Positions 27,834-40,653 of a stretch of 64,000 nt of DNA are shown piece by piece. The notes beneath the pieces were generated by a model that saw nothing but the letters and a program-made list of their open reading frames with translations, ran no database searches and had not been told where the DNA came from. This DNA comes from Chrysomallon squamiferum (taxonomy: Eukaryota; Mollusca; Gastropoda; Neomphalida; Peltospiridae). Within the stretch, counting starts at the first letter, position 1. Each line of letters starts with the position of its first letter. Both the position numbers and the translations under genes were made by a program. The stretch spans positions 24,023,002 to 24,087,001 of the forward strand of contig CM022679.1 of assembly GCA_012295275.1 (NCBI GenBank). The letters are read 5' to 3'.

Positions 27834-28982
27834 AATGGAAGAAAGAAATTAAAATAGAAAATTAAAAATAAAAACATGAATAATAATAAAAAACATGCTG
27901 TGGTGTTGTATCTTTCAACTGCAGAAAACTGCTACGTGGAAAAGAGTTAAAACTGAAAAAAATAAATAAATGAGTAAAAGGGAAATATATTTATATATTT
28001 ACATACGTATTTCAATTACATTTTAATATATAAAATAAATTTTCAGACATTGAGAACACTTATATTTGGCAGATAAAAATAACTAATAAAGTCATTATTA
28101 TTCATGATCCCATCTCTAAATTGAAAATCTTTTATCTGAAAAAAAGAAAAAAACATTATTACTGGCAATGATATGGTTAGTACTTGTTTCGTAATTTTCT
28201 CCTATTTACTGTTAACCTGAAATGACTTCATTTAACGTTGGATATGTCAAAGCCGTTAGAGCTCATTTTCCGTGGGACATCAAAATCCTTGTGTTAATCA
28301 AGAACTACATGACATGAAGATAACTAAATAAACTTCATTAAATTTTATCGCTTCACAACGCTCGAACAGGTTCATTATTCCGAAATCAAACGACAATTCC
28401 CGAATGTTTACGTCCATGGCACTGGTCTCCAGTACAAACAACGCGTACATTGACTTTGCATTGCTGTATAATGCGGAATGTCCAGCGGTGACCAGTTTGT
28501 AATTTCTTCGATCTTGTACGACAAATACCGTAATTAATTTGAAGTAAGTGACTTTCCGATGGCAGTGCCCCTGCGTTGACGATTTACAGTGCATGGGAAA
28601 GAGAACTATAGTATCATTTACGAGTAATTTTACATCAATTCTCGCCCGAATGAAGCCCTTTATGTGACTTTATTTGGTTTCAGTACTGTACGCAGTGCAA
28701 GGAAATCCATTTTCTGCTCCGTCCTCTTGATGGTATTGATTCTTAGCGTCAACAAAATGGATTCTGTGCAAACTTATTTATCCAGAAAGTAATTGAATTA
28801 AATGAATTGTTAAATTACTCTTGAACACATCTATGTCAAGAACAACAACAGAAAAAAATCTTAGTAAAAATTGTTGGTTTATGTAATTTCAGTTCATGTA
28901 AATCGAATATGGAATTAATGACAAGAGTTAAAAAATTTTTGTTTTCCTCTTACCTCGTAACGATTTACGTTTTCTGGGCAAA

Positions 28983-29047
28983 ATTTCTCTCTCTCTCTCT
29001 CTCTCAAATATATATAAATGGGCCATGTCAAATATATATAAAAAAAA
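28983..29047. repeat. (CT)n and duplicated TCAAATATATATAAA
   Basis: A CT run of about 23 bases is followed by the 15-mer TCAAATATATATAAA twice, separated by TGGGCCATG. Confidence 0.8.
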
Positions 29048-29441
29048 CAAATTCTGTTAAAATAACGTTTGCCATGTCACTATCTTCCTGACACCTCGTT
29101 CACGCTATCAAATGGCAAACTGCGATGGTCAAATTCTGTTTGCATAGCCGCCGATAAATACAGGAAAATTACCCGATTACAAATTGAATTTGCCCCGATA
29201 AAGAATTTCAATACAGTGTACAGAACCAACATTACTGTTTCCCTGGGGCCAGTCTGACTGTTTGTCCGAAGACGAGTAAAGCGACACAGTGTAAATACCC
29301 GAAAATGAAAAGGCTAAAAGCTCGGAAATCTATCCGTTATATGTGTACCCTTATCCTTTTGTCCTGCATGTTTATTTATAATAATAAGTAAACAAACCAA
29401 GTTGAAAACTAATTGTCTGTTTCGACAGGTATTTTCGTTGT

Positions 29442-29443
<2 letters not shown>

Positions 29444-29475
<32 letters not shown>
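29444..29475. repeat. Poly-T, 32 bases
   Basis: Uninterrupted T run. Confidence 0.9.
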
Positions 29476-29476
<1 letters not shown>

Positions 29477-29984
29477 TTGACGTTTAACAAATATTTATCT
29501 TTTAACGGGTAACGATGCGTATACATCGTATGATCATGTTAATTTCTTTCTATTCCCATGACATCCATAGTGTCGATGTGTAAATGTACATTAGAAACCA
29601 TTTTTACCATTGAGCAGACGACAAATTATATATTTTACAAAACTCGAGTCCATTAAAGGCTTTTAACACGGGTGTATAAAACATGACATTTCACTGCAAC
29701 ATGTTTCTGGATATTTTAATTATATGATGAACACTGAACAAAACTGAACATGCAATTTTGGGGTTTTCTTTTTTTAACGTGTGGTGTTTTTATTTTAGAT
29801 CATTATAGCATATGCCGTCTGAAGTTTATTGATGGATATTTTCTTTTATGTGCATAATTAAAAAAAAAGAAGAAAAAAAAAAGGAAATTACAAGAGCTCT
29901 GTTCGCGAGAAAGAAGTCTTAAATTCTTTTTCAGGTCATGTTTTCGTATAATTCATAAAGAATGTCTCAAAATAGTCGAGTTTG

Positions 29985-29987
<3 letters not shown>

Positions 29988-30041
<54 letters not shown>

Positions 30042-30043
30042 TT
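29988..30043. repeat. (ATT)18
   Basis: Pure triplet run. Confidence 0.95.
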
Positions 30044-30169
30044 AGTAAACAGTTAACTTATGTTTACCGATAGATTGATGCTGTGCTAAATAATGATGTT
30101 AAATGTTATTATTTTTAAATTTAAAAAATAAATATATAAAATAATAAAATAAAAAAGTCATCTAATTCT

Positions 30170-30184
30170 AAATACATAAATACA

Positions 30185-30235
<51 letters not shown>

Positions 30236-30237
30236 AA
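30170..30237. repeat. (AAAT)n
   Basis: About 14 AAAT units after two TACATAAA words. AT-rich low complexity continues to about 30720. Confidence 0.9.
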
Positions 30238-31437
30238 ACGAAAAAAAAAAATCTGATCTTTTAAATATTTTGCGATAACTTACTTTAGAAAAAGTTCTTC
30301 TATTTTTCTCTTTTGAATCTTTTTTTTTGTATATATATACAAAAATGTTTGACAGATGAATGTATCTATCTCTCTCATGTCAGTTCTGATATAAATTAAT
30401 AAAACTCATGAATATATTAAAATGTTAAAAGTTTTTTTTTTGTAATTGTTATGATGATGATGATAAAAATCATAAATAAAAGAAATAAATGTGTCTATCT
30501 CTGAATATATATATAAAGTTATAATAAATAAAAAGTCGAAGGAAATTTGTGAAAAATCATTATTTGGACGTTTTTTTTTTTTTATTAAATTTTATTTCTC
30601 CATAACAAAACACATTTCATCTTGAAAATAATATTCACAACAATAACGTTTTTTTTTATTTAGTTTTTTTTTTTTCTTATTATTAATATATATATATTAT
30701 TTTTTCAAAAATATCCGACTCACCCCTATTATTCTTCTAGTATATAAAACCATTTTGAGTACTTAAAAGATAATATGCATTAACAGTGTTCTACTATAAC
30801 AGACAAATGTATAGCAAATGATTTTTGGTTTTCTTTTTGCCTTCTTCTTCGTTAGGGTACTGGACATATTTGTACATTATTTTATCATTTACTGCATATC
30901 GTTTTCAGAGAAACACGAAATCAGACAAATGCTTTTCCTTCTTTGTAAGGTGTGTATTGTGTTAAGGTTTTCCTTTCTAATTTTAATCTGATCGGAAAAT
31001 ATTTTCCTTTCATTTTCTGTCACGTGTAGTGGAGTACAGTCATATACAAAGCGCAACACGCCCATCTTACGACAGCAACTTAGACCGGTTGCTTAAGAGG
31101 TCATACGTCAATGTAATTGGATGTCAGTCTATTATTATCGCTATAAAGCTGTCAAGCTTGAGTTGCTTGCATTACCGAAAGAGATCAAGTAGGTTTACGG
31201 ACTTTCTTTTCCACAAACAAGATCAAGGAGCTGCGTGTATAATTTTCTTTTCGATAGGGATCGTTCATTTAGCAGAATTGTTATGTCGTCTGCAGGCGCT
31301 TTCTTTCTTTTTATCACCCGGGTTTGTGAATTGTTTTTCCCCCGCATGCTTTTGTGAGTTGTTTTTTTCCGCCAATGTGATGCTTTACTTGACAGGCAGC
31401 TGTTGGTTATATTCTGCTTGGTGCACTTCAGCAATTT

Positions 31438-31482
31438 TTTTCCCCCTCTTCTTCTTCTTCTTTTTTTTTTTTTTTTTTTTCT
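31438..31482. repeat. Pyrimidine run with poly-T
   Basis: CTTCTTCTTC then about 19 T. Confidence 0.85.
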
Positions 31483-32049
31483 TCTCAATTTCTGATTATT
31501 CTCACAGTTTGAGAATATTGAAGGAAAAACTCCAAAGCAGCCCGCTGTGACATCCATCCATCCACTCTGTCACGTGCCATCATAACTGATAACGCCCATT
31601 GCCGTGTGTGCTCTTCGGGGAGTGAGTGTGTGTGTGTCAGGCACGCACAGCCACACAAGGGTTTGCACAGACGTCTACCTTCATTGTTAGTGTCACCGCT
31701 ATTGACTCCTGGGTTCTCGGTGAAGTTCGGAAGAGAAACAAAGAAAACAAAATAACTTCCACTCCACCCCCACCTCCGTTATTCGCTTAATTGTATTTGA
31801 ACTAAATTTATAATGTTGACATTTTATCTAGTTTATGTTGTGGGTCTTGTATATCAAATAGCTATTAACATCAGTTATATGAGACAATAGTCGATATAGT
31901 TATCTATAAGTGGTCCCCTAAGTAAAACCATAGAGTCGTTTTCAGATACGGAAGGTTGACGTTATTTCCTTTATACAAAAGTTATGGGATCAAACTGTGA
32001 ATCAGACTATGGAAATGAAAGTCAAAACAAAATCACACAAGACTAGGTG

Positions 32050-32070
32050 GTAATAATAATAATAATAATA

Positions 32071-32138
<68 letters not shown>

Positions 32139-32158
32139 TAATGATAATGATAAAATAA
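32050..32158. repeat. (TAA)n
   Basis: About 28 units with one slip, then ACAATAATGATAATG variants. Confidence 0.95.
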
Positions 32159-32395
32159 ATAAAAAGTATATAAATGGTAATTAGTGTTAATTATATATAT
32201 GTATATAAAATTAACCGAAGAAAGGAAAAGTTAACCTCTCACTTTTTATGTTGGAATTATTTTTAACTGTGAATGCGTACAACGTTTCGTGACTATGAAA
32301 AGAAATTATTATTTTCTTACGTGCCATTGAAAAATTAATTTTCAGAGAGGAAATCTTTTTTTCATACATCAGTGACTTTTCATTTTCTTTCAGCT

Positions 32396-32475
32396 TCTAT
32401 CTACCTACGTATCTGTCTGTCTGTCTCTCTGTCTATTTATCTATCTGTTCATCTATCTATCTGTCCGTCTATCTT
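32396..32475. repeat. Degenerate CTAT/CTGT
   Basis: Imperfect tetranucleotide words. Confidence 0.8.
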
Positions 32476-33598
32476 CTTCGCTATGAGAAAACTCATCCAT
32501 CATCCATTCATCTTTCTTTCTATCAATTCATTCATTTTTTCTTTTCTCTTTCCTTTACGGAAATAGACGGAACTTGTGCAACCAGACAGTTTTTGCTGTA
32601 CGTCTATAAAACATATATCTTAATACATAATTCATGACAATAATTATTTAGTGATACGGTCCTGCATTTTCCGCTTTAATCTGCAAGTCATGCCATTTTA
32701 TTTGGTTATACGTCGCTTTAAAACGTTTTTCTTTATTACATTTTTATTATTTTTTAAAACCGCAGCCTGTTTTTAAATTCTAGCTGGAGCTATATATACC
32801 AGGATTTAAAAACTTCTGACAGTCAGCCCGGGGCAGACGAAACGTTCAGGTTTTTAGCTGTCGACTTTACGCTTGGCTGAGCACTGATTTTTAATATATG
32901 GAGGTACGACTCCTATTTCAGGAATATCTCGTTGGCAGGTGGAAATCAACCATGAAAACAATGAGACCCAGATCTGCCACACATTCACTCGGCCCTCATC
33001 TGTTAGAAGCTCCGAGTCTTCGGGGCGCCTTATCGCGCAACCGTGTCCACGAATCTTCGCACAAATGCCAGTGTCCTGTAACGTCCAGTTCTTCGGCCAA
33101 CCGTGGCTTTTCGGTTTTGCTGCTTTGCTGGTTTTCTATTGATGCCTTGTTACTTTTATCCGAACATTCCGCCTTTGGCCTTTTTGCCGCGAAATTTATG
33201 ATGGCCTTTATAATTAATTGGTTTCATTGGTGACGACAATGGGCGCAAATGGTGTTACAGTGACCCCGAGGACAACGCCTCTTTTTCTGTAAGTGCAACC
33301 CCCGGCCACACTTATAACTACTTAATAGACACACCGAGTGTTATCTGGTCAGCGGGTCAGGCGCAGGAAGTGTTATAATTTTAGGGGGTGGAAGAGAATT
33401 TCAGAAGATTTTAACTTTTTTTTTGTCAAGATGAGAATTCAGAAATTTGAACCGTTTGTTGAACATGAATATGTTTAGAAAACCTATGTCTCAGATTAAC
33501 TCAATTTATGTTTGATATATTGTTCAGTAGAGAGTTTTATGACTGATAATTTATGTTTTTTAGAAGTTCGCCTTAGTAATCAGGAAATACATACATAA

Positions 33599-33625
33599 AT
33601 AAAAAAAAAAAAAAATAAAAAAAAA

Positions 33626-33656
<31 letters not shown>
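33599..33656. repeat. A-rich then (AAAT)n
   Basis: A runs followed by about eight AAAT units. Confidence 0.85.
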
Positions 33657-34199
33657 CAGTTGAAAATAATCATTAAAAAAATTAAAGCAAAAACAAATAC
33701 AAAATAAACCAAAGAAAAAAAACATAAACATATAAGTGAAAGAAAACCTCTTGTACACTCCAACAATCTAACATAACCGTCTAATAAGTAATATCACCCG
33801 ATCACCACTTCAAATCAAAACACAAAGAACACAAAGTAAATAAATAAATAATAATAATGAACAGCCCACCACGTCAACCTATACCGTCTGTAATTATTTA
33901 CGCCAAAAGGAAAATAGTGTTTGTTGTGAAAAGTTATGAAGAGAAAACCTTAACTACAATTATTAATAACAAAAACATAGTAGGTTGGTCAAAGTTTATG
34001 TAATCGAAGGCAAAAACCATACTCCTAACTCGCTGTTTCTTAACCCAAAATAACACACAATAGTTTTAATTAAATAAATAAATTATCAATAGTAATAATA
34101 ATAACTGAAAAACAAAACAAGGACCAACAATAAAACTAGAGACCACGACATTTCCGATTACTGACATCAAAAGAGAAGAATAAACGAAAGTAAAGTATA

Positions 34200-34460
34200 T
34201 AGTGCAAATTTTAGACATTGCAATTACTTACGCTAAAAATAGTTCGATGCGTAGTCATCAACAAAGACAGAATCACGGCAAAAACGCGGTGTTTCGCGCA
34301 AAATTATAGCCGAAGAATTATCGGAACTAAGAATTGTGTGATTACTAACGCTAAACACCCAGTGTATTGCGTAAAGCTGTTGAGAATTAGATGACTTCTC
34401 GCTAATAACGACGGTATTTCAGCTGCGCTATCTGTTAGTCGCTAATCTCGGCTTGTGAAA
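34200..34460. repeat. Possible decayed tandem repeat, unit about 46-72 bp
   Basis: CGCTAAA-like words followed by a GTGT/GCG element recur near 34231, 34277, 34349 and 34399. A further similar word at 33901 lies well to the left. The resemblance is visible but weak. Confidence 0.3.
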
Positions 34461-34899
34461 GAAATAACACGGGCTACCGATCCCTTTGTTGTGTTAAATA
34501 TTTTGATGTCTTTGTCAACATTTCGCTTCATCAAGTCCACAGTAATAAATAACTCGATTTGTTTAATGCTGTTCTACACATTATTGACTTCGTCCTTACA
34601 GGCTTGTCAGCAGTTTATTATTTGTTATTTTCAATAACACCTTCTTGACTTCGATGGTTATTGCATATGGAGAGGGCAACATGCCAGCGTCATTAAAACG
34701 GTCGTTAAAAAGAGGATATCTTAGCATTAAATCATTTTGTTTTCAACGGTGAAATGATTTTAATGTTTGAAAATATGTATCACGTAACACGCATAACAGA
34801 GCGGTATTGTTGAGAACGGGTATTAATGTTTTGCAGTACGTTCATCTGATATTGCTGGGAAATATATATTGACGTTTCCTCTTTTAAACTATGTGGGTT

Positions 34900-35135
34900 T
34901 TATCTGTTTGTTATGTACGTTATGTTATATTGTGTTATATATATATATACACATGTATTTATGTATGTATATATATGCACTTGTGTACGTTAAATATATG
35001 TGTATGTGAACACTGTAGGGTTTACAGTATGTATTTATGTATTTGTGTACATGTTTATTTTATCTGTGTAGTGTATAATTTTTATTTATGTCGTGTGTGT
35101 GTACGTATATGTAATTGTATGAGTATATATATAAG
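34900..35135. repeat. Degenerate TATG/TGTG field
   Basis: TATA, TATG and TGTG words. The frame over it is Tyr/Cys/Ile-rich and spurious. Confidence 0.75.
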
Positions 35136-36458
35136 CGTGACATAAAGCAGAAAATAAATTTAAGTAAAATAAACTGAATATTAAAAACGACAACTGAGTA
35201 TTATAAATACATGACGAATCTAAAGATGTTCGCTAAACAATTACTTAGTTTGAGAGAAAAAAAAAAACGACACACATCTTTAAACAAGACTTGAACTCTC
35301 TGCGTGTCACATGTGTTAAAATTAGCATTGTTGAAACAGCTTCGTTGTATCGAGAGAAAACCACATGCTGTTGTTTTTACAATTTAGTTGTTTTTTCCTC
35401 TCTTTCTCTTGTTAAAATGCGGTTTTCGGTGCTGTTTTTAATAACGAACATACTTGCAGGCCCTCTGGCAGCATGTGTTAAAAGAAACACAACAATATGC
35501 TACTTATTTCTGTTCAACTTAAGGTCGTGATTATGTTCAGCTAAACTTTAACACAGTCCTTGCCATGGGTGTGTTTTTGATGGAATTAGAAAAGTGGGGG
35601 AACAGAAAGGTTAATGAGAGAAAAGGTGCAAGTTCTGTATCTGGTTTACGTCTTTGAGTTAGACCCCCATTAGTAAAGCAAGGAACTTTTCAACATTAGC
35701 ATCTCTTTATGTCTTTTTAATTATCATCATCGTTATAAGGTCATCATCATTATCATGTTGATTATGTTTTGAGATGTTATGTTTTACAGAGATTATTAAA
35801 GAGCTGTTCGTTTAATGATAGAGATCTGGAATATAAGAAAAAAGAGAAAAAAAAATGTTTACGGGTTTTGTTTTTTGTTGATAACACCACGCAACCAAAA
35901 CCACTGCTACTACTCATGTAACCAACAGCAATAACAACAGTAAGATTATTAACAACAATTTAAGACTTTCCTACAAACCGTTTCATACATTACCAAAACC
36001 TTTACATTTACTACATCCACTGTCGACTTCTAACGATTCTGAAACTCGTATATAATCAAGAATTCATTTCCTTTATGCTGACTTGTGAATCACTAAGAAG
36101 ACATAACATCATACATGGGCATGCGAATCGGTGGTTAGTACCCATTTGTCATATTTTCACGAGGTTTTTATATTCTGTTCATAATCATTAGTCGTGTTCT
36201 GCAATTAAAAATACGTCGTGTTTCCAACATGGCGTAGATCCTTATCGCCTTTTTTCTCAGCCTTCCTTACTGCCAAACAATTTCCTACACAAGCCATCCG
36301 TGAGATTATGATGTCATGGTTTATGATCTATTTTGGCATGGAATCATGGTCGGAGAAGGAATGGTTAAAATACGTACATATTTTCCTCTCTCTCCCTCCC
36401 TCAAGGAAATCCCGTGGTTCTACACTATAGTCAGGCAAATTGGTTTCTTTTTTCCTCG

Positions 36459-36480
36459 TTTTTTTTTTTTTTTTTTTTTT
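36459..36480. repeat. Poly-T, 22 bases
   Basis: Uninterrupted T run. Confidence 0.9.
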
Positions 36481-36723
36481 GTTCACATCTGGCGGGATTC
36501 ATTCTCATTCTTCCCCACAGTTTGTTAAGGTAACAAAAACAGCCAGTACACGTGTTTAAAGAACTGAAATGTGTTTTCTATTGACGTTTATGTGTTTCCG
36601 GTTGCTTTTCTGGAACCATACCTTGTTTTGTGATAACTCTTGAAACAGCGAGATTGAGATCTGGAGTAGCGATTGGAAAGTAATTGCTCTGGCTGTAAAA
36701 AGCTGAGTGTTCTTCAAAGGGAG

Positions 36724-36726
<3 letters not shown>

Positions 36727-36755
<29 letters not shown>
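36727..36755. repeat. Poly-A, 29 bases
   Basis: Uninterrupted A run about 250 bases after the preceding T run. The two are mutually complementary. Confidence 0.9.
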
Positions 36756-36999
36756 GCCTACATAAAATGAATCGTATAGACGATCATGTTAATGGCTATT
36801 TTTTGATATATTTACGACATGACGTCATTGAAAAGCTGTTAAAGTTAATTTGAAAAGCTATTAAAACATAAACGTTGGCGGTCTTAAACATATCATGTGT
36901 CGTTTCTTGGTATGATCAATTTTATATGATGATTGACAGGTATGTTTGCTCCAGTTATCAGAATCTGCTTACTCTTATTGACAATAATTTCACAAGTAG

Positions 37000-37310
37000 C
37001 TTATTTTGCTACTGCAACTATATTTTTTTATACTAGTATTACTATTTCTATTACTGAAATCATTAATGCTGTTGCTGCTGCAACTACTGCAACTACTATT
37101 ACAAAAAGGACAACAGCTACTACTACCACCACCATTATTACTGCTACTATTTTTATTTTATACGATAATAGTAATAGTAATATTTCTTCCTTTATACTAT
37201 TACTACTACTACTAGTGCTACTACTATCTCTACGTCTGTTACACCCACTACTAGTACCAGAACTACCACCATTACGACAACCAGCACCACTACGACTACT
37301 ACTACTAACT
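37000..37310. repeat. Cryptic ACT-type triplet field
   Basis: ACT, ATT, GCT and ACC triplets in loose succession. The Thr/Ala- and Leu-rich frames over it look like repeat translations. Confidence 0.75.
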
Positions 37311-37544
37311 AACGGAAAAGATATTTTATTTTTATTTCTGGTTAACGGAAATACTGAGAAAAAAACACATACACTTTTGCTACTGAAAACAACAAAAGTA
37401 AAAACAAATAAACTGACAGTGAATGAATGAATGGGTAAACAAATAAATGTAAATAAACTAGCAACAGATTCATGTTCAGAAAAAACGATTACGACAAAAG
37501 CTCACTGTCGATAACACGTCTAGCGAACTAATCGGAAGCACGCT

Positions 37545-37939
37545 GCCAAGAAAGGGAAGCAAGGACAGGACCATCTGCCAAATTAGCGCACTTACTCTCT
37601 TTACTAACTTCAACTTTGGCATCCGCTGCCAATAATCGGCCGGCTATAACGGTATATATGAAAAAAAAAAATGAAAGGTTACAGGCTGCATTCCAGGTGC
37701 AACCTAATTCAGACTCTTAATCCAGCTAAATCGATGTCGAGGGAAATCTGGCAAGAAATTCAATTTAAAGTTTCCGCTATATTTATTAGCTAACATTATT
37801 CGGTAATTCGGGATTAAAGAACGTAGGAAAGAGTCGCCATTGATTTACCCATGAGAGTTTTAAAATTATCGACCAAATGTGGCGTCCGCTCTTCTTCAGT
37901 ATTTTCATTTTTGGCAAAATATTGGCAAACTATTGCCAA
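37545..37939. promoter_or_regulatory. Cluster of seven TTGGC/GCCAA half-sites
   Basis: NFI-type half-sites lie at 37545, 37577, 37616, 37628, 37911, 37922 and 37935. The last two sit inside a perfect inverted repeat TTGGCAA-ACTA-TTGCCAA (37922-37939). The block is repeat-free and 0.9-1.3 kb upstream of exon 2. Enhancer function is inferred; the 8-base spacing in the palindrome differs from the canonical 5. Confidence 0.4.
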
Positions 37940-38007
37940 ATTCTGTTTTGGTTTGTCGCGCTCAATAATTTAGTTTTTCTGGGATTTTTTTATTTGTTTC
38001 TTTATTG

Positions 38008-38145
38008 TTGTTTTTTTTTTTTGTTGTTTTTTTTTTTGTTTCTTTTCTTCTTTATCTTCTTCTCTTTTTTTTTTTTTTTTTTTTTTTCTATTAATTTATT
38101 CATTAATTAATTAATTTATTCATTAATTAATTAATTTATTATTAA
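38008..38145. repeat. T-rich stretch and 20 bp ATTA duplication
   Basis: T runs broken by G and C, then two copies of a 20-mer beginning TTCATTAATTAATT (38099-38118 and 38119-38138). Confidence 0.85.
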
Positions 38146-38607
38146 TGATATTTTTGTAAGTAAAATTTTTCACGGTTCCTTTAACATATAATACTGATAG
38201 ATACAAATGTTTGTATGTACATATATGTGCATGCATATAATATTTAACGCATACTAAATAAGACATTTTTTAAAGGAATTAAATAATTTTCTATTTTTGT
38301 TATCAGGAACGTCAAGAGAATAATTTATTTATTTTATTTTATTTTTTAAAATTATTTTGAAGAAATATTTAAATAGTTGAAGATTTAGGTTTAAAGGGGT
38401 GTTTAACCATACATTTTCGATTGTTTCTTTAATTTTATTTGTCTCTGTTCACTGGGCGATGTACAGGGTTGAGTTAAGCAGCATGAACATTTAGCAGCAT
38501 AAAACGTATAATTTTAATAATATTTAAGAAATAGAAAATATCAATTCTCTGTATACAAGTACAGTTAGAAAATAGTTTTATGGATATACTGGTATGCATT
38601 ATTAATT

Positions 38608-38643
38608 TTTTTTTTTTTTATTTATTTTTTTTTTTTTTTTTTT
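38608..38643. repeat. T-rich run
   Basis: Nearly pure T, about 190 bases before the exon 2 acceptor. Confidence 0.85.
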
Positions 38644-38830
38644 CGTCATAATGAACAAGAGGAGATAAAAATCACCGTCACTGTATTTCAATCCGCGAAT
38701 GATATTAAAATAAATGACAAACTGTAGTATTTTAAGTACTAATCAAAACTGTTTAACTAAATATCTTTCATTTGAACAATAAAAAAAAAAAAATGTACGT
38801 CTAATTATAATTACTTCGTTTATGTTTCAG

Positions 38831-39449
38831 GTCTCAGATGCCGCCAACTCTGCCAGGTCAGATGACAATAGAGAAGACTCCCAGTTACTTCGTCACGCGG
38901 GAAGTTCCTAAGCGAATTCACGACATGTCGAAAAGCATCAAGCTGTTAATCGTAGTTCGGGACCCGGTGACACGTGCCATATCGGACTACACGCAGGCGC
39001 TAAGCAAGCGTCCTAACATCAAACCATTCGAGGAGTGGGCACTGATAGACAACAGAACACGTCTGGTCAACTCCTCGTGGGGTGCTATACGGATAGGAGT
39101 TTACCCCAAACACTTGGAGCACTGGCTCAAATACTTCCCGTTGAAGCAGATGCATTTCGTCAACGGGGAAAAGCTCATTGAGGATCCCGCCCAGGAACTG
39201 GAACAAGTCCAGAGTTTCCTGGGTCTCAGACAGTTTATAACTGACAAACACTTTTACCTCAAAGAACCCAGAGGCTTCCCGTGTATCATCAGAAACGAAA
39301 GGACTGGTAGGCATCACTGTCTGGGCAAGACCAAAGGTAGGCCGCATCCTAAAGTTCATGAAGACGTGATAGCTAGACTCAGAGACTTTTACAGGCCGTT
39401 CAATTTAAAGTTTTATCACATGGTCAAAAGGAAATTCGACTGGAGATAG
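38831..39449 (+). CDS. HS3ST: Heparan sulfate 3-O-sulfotransferase, coding exon 2 (C-terminal)
   Basis: Completes the enzyme begun in exon 1. The acceptor is TTATGTTTCAG|G, and that G finishes the Arg209 codon, so the frame is kept. Residues 210-414 include EKTPSYF (Lys224, catalytic-site lysine of the family), the 3'-phosphate-binding strand and helix VVRDPVTRAISDYTQ (Arg252, Ser260, and Gln264 in the substrate cleft), sequons NRT (N283) and NSS (N289), and KHLEHWL. GFPC and HCLGK contribute the conserved Cys360-Cys372 pair. KGRPHP (Lys377, Arg379) is the second PAPS and substrate loop. The end FYRPFNLKFY followed by DWR closely matches vertebrate 3-OST-3, 2 and 4, and the stop is TAG. There is no frameshift or missing catalytic residue. 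Paralogue assignment within group B (2, 3, 4 or 6) cannot be made from one sequence; invertebrates often have one group B gene. Confidence 0.95.
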
Positions 39450-39643
39450 TGACGAGCACATAAAGTGATAAAAAGGATGAACCGTTATGGGTTAATTATC
39501 AGATATTTATTTGTGATTTTAAAAATATACTTAAAAGGCATGCATTTGATATTTGAAAAAGGAAAATTCCCCTGTAAATATGTTGATTTATTTAATGAAT
39601 TTTTTTTTTTTTTTTATAAAAGTATTTAACCATAATTATTAAA
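39450..39643 (+). terminator. HS3ST: HS3ST 3' UTR with candidate poly(A) signal
   Basis: AT-rich sequence follows the TAG stop. ATTAAA at 39638-39643 is the first common poly(A)-signal variant, just after a 15-base T run. A canonical AATAAA occurs later at 40307-40312. Which one is used cannot be told without transcripts. Confidence 0.35.
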
Positions 39644-40590
39644 TGGAATGCGAAGTACTGTTTAAACATATGGCATTTTTAAAAACAGGATAGACAATGA
39701 AAATAACAGTAACACAAAAACAGTCCTGAACCAAAACGTTCAAAATCTTCATGATTTGAGCATATCAAACATACGAATTTGTTAGAAGATATTCTGATAC
39801 AGGTATTGCAGTCACGATATTAAACACTCGTATAAAACATACAAATGAATTTTTTTTTTCATAACTGGTGCATTAAATGACTAATTATACTTATTTAAAA
39901 TAATATAGTGCCTGACTGATGCGGGTATTGTACATCAAAAACAACAGACTTCCTTATTGGTTATCATTATCACTAGCTAGTCTTGTAGTTAAGAAGGAAG
40001 CTGATTGGTGCAGATGTTTTGCTTGGAGATAAAAGAAACTATCTGAATGGAAGATGGTACTGCCAATCAACGATATTCTGTCTTCGACACAGCGTCTTGC
40101 CAATCGTCTGTTTTATTATGTACAAAGGCGTATCTTGCCATATTATTTCTTAAATAATTATTTATCTACCTCGAGTTTACGCTGTTTTGTTCTGTTGAAC
40201 AAAAAAAGAACAGCATAATCTACCACAGATGCTAAATGGCTTAAGTGCTAATTTAAAGGGAATCGATCTAGTATCTCTGGCGCCAGATTACTAAAAGAAA
40301 AATTGAAATAAAAGAAATACGATCTACATCTATTTTTTTGTTTGATATTTAAAAGAGAGATAATTAAAAAAAAAAAATAATAATAATAATATTCTTAACA
40401 ATAAGATGAAATTTCTCATATCTATGAGTGTTTGGAATTTTTTGTTCAGATTAAACATTAATAAAATTTTGTCATATCTATTAAAAATTGTGGCCATTTG
40501 TTTCTTCAAAATCGGGAATTCTGTTTCTGGTGTCAGATTTAGTGACCGGTTCTCTTTTTCTTAAATATATATAATTATCCACGTTAGCTC
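39644..40590. other. Downstream flank, nothing seen
   Basis: AT-rich unique DNA with a short A-rich/TAA stretch (40366-40392). Confidence 0.5.
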
Positions 40591-40591
40591 C

Positions 40592-40592
<1 letters not shown>

Positions 40593-40652
<60 letters not shown>

Positions 40653-40653
40653 T
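40593..40653. repeat. (ATT)20
   Basis: Pure triplet run. The following kilobase (40654-41667) is unique AT-rich DNA with nothing seen. Confidence 0.95.

Noticed and set aside
28298-28594. 98-codon minus-strand frame in the intron
   Set aside because: No similarity recognised; length is not unusual for chance in 64 kb.
29444-29475. Poly-T runs as minus-strand retrotransposon tails
   Set aside because: No target-site duplication or element body was recognised beside this or the other T runs.
31029-31550. 173-codon frame in the HS3ST intron
   Set aside because: No recognised similarity. It ends in a poly-Phe run from a T tract, and the composition looks non-coding.
32898-33233. 111-codon frame in a G/C-richer intronic block
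   Set aside because: A second frame is also open over it and neither shows a known domain or splice signals.
39000-39359. 119-codon antisense frame over HS3ST exon 2
   Set aside because: It lies wholly opposite conserved coding sequence and has no homology of its own.
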